Positions 22,179 through 24,863 of a stretch of DNA of 24,863 nt are shown one piece after another. The position numbers and the translations under genes are program-made. Under the pieces are notes generated by a model, which ran no database searches, was not told the origin of the DNA, and saw only the letters and a list, made by a program, of their open reading frames with translations. Origin of the DNA: JBLNBN01 sp050260015 (GTDB lineage: Bacteria > Bacteroidota > Ignavibacteria > Kapaibacteriales > UBA2268); assembly GCA_050260015.1 (NCBI GenBank), contig JBLNBN010000033.1:1-24863 (forward strand), read 5' to 3'. The first letter of the stretch is position 1, and every line of letters begins with the position of its first letter.

Positions 22179-23102
22179 TTAATTAACAGAAACTTTAGCG
22201 TAAGGCATATCCAGCGTCGGTTGATAAGAAGCCTGGATCTTTATGTATTCGTTGGGGGACGAGCCCTGAACGAAGCCGTTCGCGCCGCGGATAACGAGGA
22301 CCTTCGCGTAGTTGTATTTGCCGCCGGAAGCCGGAATGCGCAATACCAAAGCTACGTTATTGGTGTAATTCTTAAGGTCGACCGTTCCTTCATTGAAGTT
22401 GAGAGCGGAGTTGTTGAGAGCCTGGCTGTCGTAAATGTCCTTAAGGTCGGCATAGCCCGTTCCTAAGACTGCGATTTGAACCGCTTTGCGGGTTATGGAG
22501 CCCCAATTGTATAACAATTTCGAAGGGGAGCCGATTAAGAGCATGCCTTCGCGATTGTAGAATCCGAGATCCCATTCGGCGCCCTCAGCTACAGTCAAAT
22601 TCGCGGCTTTTCCTTCAGAATTGAAAAGGTCGATGCCGGAGCCCAAGTCCGAGCTGCTGCCGTAGAGTCTCATTTCCGAACCGGTGCCGTAGTTATAGAA
22701 TACCCATGCCGGCGACCATTTGATAGTGACGGGGTCGCTTTCGGTTTCGGTGGAGCCGTCGAGAAATACCGTAGTAACGGAGAAAGTGTATTCAGTGCCG
22801 ATTTGCAAGCCGGTAACTGTATATGGCATAGCCAAGCCGCCTACGTCAATGGGAGCCATGGGGCCGCCGCCGGAGACGCGGATTCTGTAGCCTTTGAATT
22901 TCGTGTCGGTTGCGGAAGTGGAAGCGTCCCAATTTAATCTGATCGATGTCTCCGAGGCGGAGTTAGCGCGAAGGTTCGTTATTTTCGCGGGTTTATCCGT
23001 TCCTGGATTTACCGGGTTGTTCGAGTTTTCTTCGCAAGCTGCGAAGAGCGCGATTGAGACTGCGATTACGCCAAATAAATTTCTTAATTTCATCCAATTC
23101 AT
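22179..23102 (-). CDS. Lipoprotein with a fibronectin type III domain
   Basis: This 307-residue protein starts with a lipoprotein signal: a hydrophobic core (GVIAVSIAL) then FAAC with the lipidated Cys at 23 and acidic residues after it. Phe at the -3 position is less usual than Leu. After a flexible NPVNPGTD linker comes one fibronectin type III domain (about 37-130: PAKITNLRANSASETSIRLNW ... TGLQIGTEYTFSV). The C-terminal 170 residues are beta-rich with EWDLGFYNREGMLL; this faintly recalls HmuY-like haem-binding lipoproteins, but I would not assign it. A perfect AGGAGG six bases before the first ATG sets the start at 23102 instead of the second ATG at 23093. It probably sits on the outer membrane. 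It heads a short operon with the small exported protein. Confidence 0.82.
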   Translation of the reverse strand: MNWMKLRNLFGVIAVSIALFAACEENSNNPVNPGTDKPAKITNLRANSASETSIRLNWDASTSATDTKFKGYRIRVSGGGPMAPIDVGGLAMPYTVTGLQIGTEYTFSVTTVFLDGSTETESDPVTIKWSPAWVFYNYGTGSEMRLYGSSSDLGSGIDLFNSEGKAANLTVAEGAEWDLGFYNREGMLLIGSPSKLLYNWGSITRKAVQIAVLGTGYADLKDIYDSQALNNSALNFNEGTVDLKNYTNNVALVLRIPASGGKYNYAKVLVIRGANGFVQGSSPNEYIKIQASYQPTLDMPYAKVSVN

Positions 23103-23163
23103 ACTTAACCTCCTAATGAAGAATTAAAAATTTTGAAAATCATGCTATATTAAACTGTCTTAA

Positions 23164-23179
23164 TAGATTAACATCTATC
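23164..23179. promoter_or_regulatory. Inverted repeat upstream of the lipoprotein gene
   Basis: ATAGAT-TAAC-ATCTAT is a perfect 6-bp inverted repeat 61 bases upstream of the start codon. It could be an operator; no regulator gene is nearby. Confidence 0.25.
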
Positions 23180-23222
23180 ACAAACGATAAAGCAAATTCA
23201 ATATTTTAGCACGGGCGCGGCT

Positions 23223-24050
23223 TTAGAGGATATTTCCTATAAAATCGACTAATAAAGAGGCTAAGTCTTTAGAATGGGTTATATGAGGTATGTGCCCGCA
23301 ATCGGGCAAAATTATTTTCTTACAATTTTTTACTCGTTCGCAAATTGAATCGATTTGCGCTAACGTAGCGTATTCGTCCCGATCGCCCTGGATCGCTAAT
23401 ACGGGCGATTCGATGGAGCCTAATGCCGGGCGAAAGTCAAAATTTATAAAGCTTTCCCCGCTCCAGTTGTCCGCCCAGAAATTAAAAACGTCATCGGCTT
23501 TATCCCCGTGCTGGGCCTCGAGCCGCGAGCGTAGCTTACCTGCCGCGAACGCTCCGCGGGCTTTTATTATTCCTTTCAAAGCGGCGTCCTCCAAAAACGT
23601 ATGCGGGGCGATCGCCGCAACGGCTTTAACGCGCTCGGGGAAGGCGGCGGCGTAGAGGAGCGATATGCTCGCGCCGTCGCTGTGACCGACCAGGATTACT
23701 TCCCTCGGGGTAAATAATTCAATGACGGACTTAAGAAAGACGGCTTCGTTGTGAAGGTACGTCCAGGCGCCGAAGCCTTCTCCAAATTTGGATTCGCATT
23801 CCGTGGTAGGAAAATCTCCACCTGTTAAGCCATATCCGCGCCGTTCGTAGAGTAATACAGGCGCGTTTATTCGGTCCGCTATAGTCTCTGGGAAGTTTCT
23901 CCAGTTTTTGATAGAGCCGAGACCTTCGTGCAGGAATATCGTAAGCGGAAGCCCGTCGTTTCGCACGACGTCGTAATTGTACGCGCGAAACGCTACGCGG
24001 ACGCCATCGACGTAGGAGAAGAAATTTGCCGTTCGGGAATGCTCAAGCAT
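23223..24050 (-). CDS. Alpha/beta hydrolase
   Basis: This 275-residue cytoplasmic protein has the alpha/beta-hydrolase fold. FLHEGLGS (39-46) forms the oxyanion region, YERRGYGLT (68-76) follows, and the nucleophile elbow is GHSDGAS with Ser124. The acid is Asp223 or Asp225 in GDRDEYA, and His253 in CGHIPH completes the triad. Length and layout fit small esterases, lactonases or C-C hydrolases; the substrate cannot be told. There is no signal peptide. A GGGGGGTGG sequence precedes the ATG, in the 15-base gap after the helical protein gene at 24066, so the two are likely one operon. Confidence 0.88.
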   Translation of the reverse strand: MLEHSRTANFFSYVDGVRVAFRAYNYDVVRNDGLPLTIFLHEGLGSIKNWRNFPETIADRINAPVLLYERRGYGLTGGDFPTTECESKFGEGFGAWTYLHNEAVFLKSVIELFTPREVILVGHSDGASISLLYAAAFPERVKAVAAIAPHTFLEDAALKGIIKARGAFAAGKLRSRLEAQHGDKADDVFNFWADNWSGESFINFDFRPALGSIESPVLAIQGDRDEYATLAQIDSICERVKNCKKIILPDCGHIPHITHSKDLASLLVDFIGNIL

Positions 24051-24065
24051 AAGCCCACCCCCCGG

Positions 24066-24548
24066 CTAAAGCCAAATTTCCGAGAGCCCGGCGAGCGTCT
24101 CGAAGTCCAAAAGGGCGTCCATAAGCTTTATCGCGTGGCGTTTCTTTACGTTTATCGCCTGCGTTATTTCCTTTTCGAACCCGACGCAATGCCTTATCGT
24201 ATCGAAGAATAAAACGCATTCCTTTTCAAATGTAAATAGTTTAGTTAACACGGCCTCGACGCGCATAGCCGTATTAACGTAACGGAAGTCGGCGAAGAAT
24301 TTAGAGATATCGACTACGTCGAGAAATTGGCTTTCCATCTCGTTCAGAACTGCTTCGGTGTTGTTTATCTTTACGGAAATCTCCGAAAAAAGCTCAAAAA
24401 GCTTGCTCTCCTCCAGCTCGAATTCGGCGAGCGGATTTTCTTTTTTATACTGCGACAAGATCTTATTCATCCCCGCATAGTATTTCTCCGCTATCCGGCA
24501 AGCTTCGACGGAAACCTCCATCGCGTATCTCAATGTAATGCCCTGCAT
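24066..24548 (-). CDS. Helical protein of unknown function
   Basis: This 160-residue protein is predicted by eye to be almost fully alpha-helical, with heptad-like stretches (AEKYYAGMNKILSQYKK, LFELFSEISVKINNTEAVL). It has no signal peptide, membrane segment, or known catalytic motif. The layout suggests a helical bundle or adaptor. GGAAAAGAG before the ATG supports this start; a second ATG nine codons on is possible. It lies 15 bases upstream of the alpha/beta hydrolase and is divergent from serS. I do not recognise it. Confidence 0.72.
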   Translation of the reverse strand: MQGITLRYAMEVSVEACRIAEKYYAGMNKILSQYKKENPLAEFELEESKLFELFSEISVKINNTEAVLNEMESQFLDVVDISKFFADFRYVNTAMRVEAVLTKLFTFEKECVLFFDTIRHCVGFEKEITQAINVKKRHAIKLMDALLDFETLAGLSEIWL

Positions 24549-24737
24549 CTCTTTTCCATTTATTAAATTTTCGAATTTTCCGCAAATAGCAATATAAATA
24601 AATTTCTTCCAATTTTATTGTCGTTTTTAGTTCCATATAATTGAAAATCGGCTCTTCCGTAAAAATAATGCCAATAAAAACTAACGGTTTGAGTAATTTC
24701 GCATTCTATAAGTGCAACAATTAAAAAAGAGAATTTT

Positions 24738-24863
24738 ATGCTCGATTTAAAATTCATTCGCGAGAACTTCGATCGCGTTAAAGAGAATATCCTGAACAAG
24801 AACGAATCGGCGCAGATAGACGTAATACTGGAAATAGACGAACGCCGCCGCAAAATAATCACC
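24738..24863 (+). CDS. serS: Serine--tRNA ligase, first 42 codons (partial)
   Basis: The frame begins at the ATG at 24738 and is open to the window end. MLDLKFIRENFDRVKENI is the typical start of bacterial SerRS, the first strand of the long coiled-coil arm that binds tRNA-Ser; ERRRKII continues that helix. The catalytic class II domain lies outside the window. AAGAG sits seven bases upstream. The antisense open frame over this region is a shadow. Confidence 0.9.
   Translation, partial: MLDLKFIRENFDRVKENILNKNESAQIDVILEIDERRRKIIT

Noticed and set aside
24563..24862. 99-codon minus-strand frame at the right end
   Set aside because: It overlaps the serS start, which is unmistakable, and runs antisense through its leader.

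Overview
The window comes from a bacterium of the Bacteroidota/FCB type, possibly a Kapabacteria- or Ignavibacteria-like lineage. Three things point there. Two complete secreted proteins end in PNP-type T9SS (type IX secretion) sorting tails, and a third, open-ended one carries a GEVES-type domain. Nine genes or operons, including all three tRNAs, are preceded by the Bacteroidota promoter element TAnnTTTG. Several genes lack a Shine-Dalgarno site. Coding DNA has moderate GC and intergenic DNA is AT-rich. Genus or order cannot be fixed from this sequence alone.

Layout. 1-2252 (-) is the N-terminal 750 residues of a large exported adhesin-like protein running off the left edge. 2253-2695 is non-coding with one orphan terminator. 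2696-4003 (+) is a divergent aspartokinase meeting, stop on stop, a GT4 glycosyltransferase (4000-5127, -). Then come metG (-) and dnaK (+), divergently transcribed from a 211-bp spacer. 9630-11437 (-) is a two-gene operon of exported proteins sharing a DxDxDG loop. After a 475-bp non-coding stretch comes a GT2 glycosyltransferase (-). 12921-13302 is non-coding and rich in repeats and inverted repeats. It is followed by tRNA-Val and tRNA-Leu, nadB-corA (+), tRNA-His (-), a TlpA-like thioredoxin (-) and a T9SS cargo protein (+). A minus-strand cluster uxs-mrp-nfu lies head to head with gltA, a citrate synthase of mitochondrial type. The right end holds a small exported protein, a FN3 lipoprotein, a helical protein with an alpha/beta hydrolase (all -), and the first 42 codons of serS (+).

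The genes mix core metabolism (NAD and aspartate pathways, TCA entry, tRNA charging, Fe-S delivery, chaperone) with envelope functions (two glycosyltransferases, UDP-xylose synthesis, T9SS cargo, lipoprotein). No mobile element, CRISPR array, toxin-antitoxin pair or obvious defence island was seen. I did not find a clearly new multi-gene system. The most unusual points are a cysteine-free Mrp next to an Nfu scaffold, the mitochondrial-type citrate synthase, the shared Ca-loop module in adjacent secreted proteins, a candidate leaderless glycosyltransferase mRNA, and the repeat-rich spacer upstream of the tRNAs.
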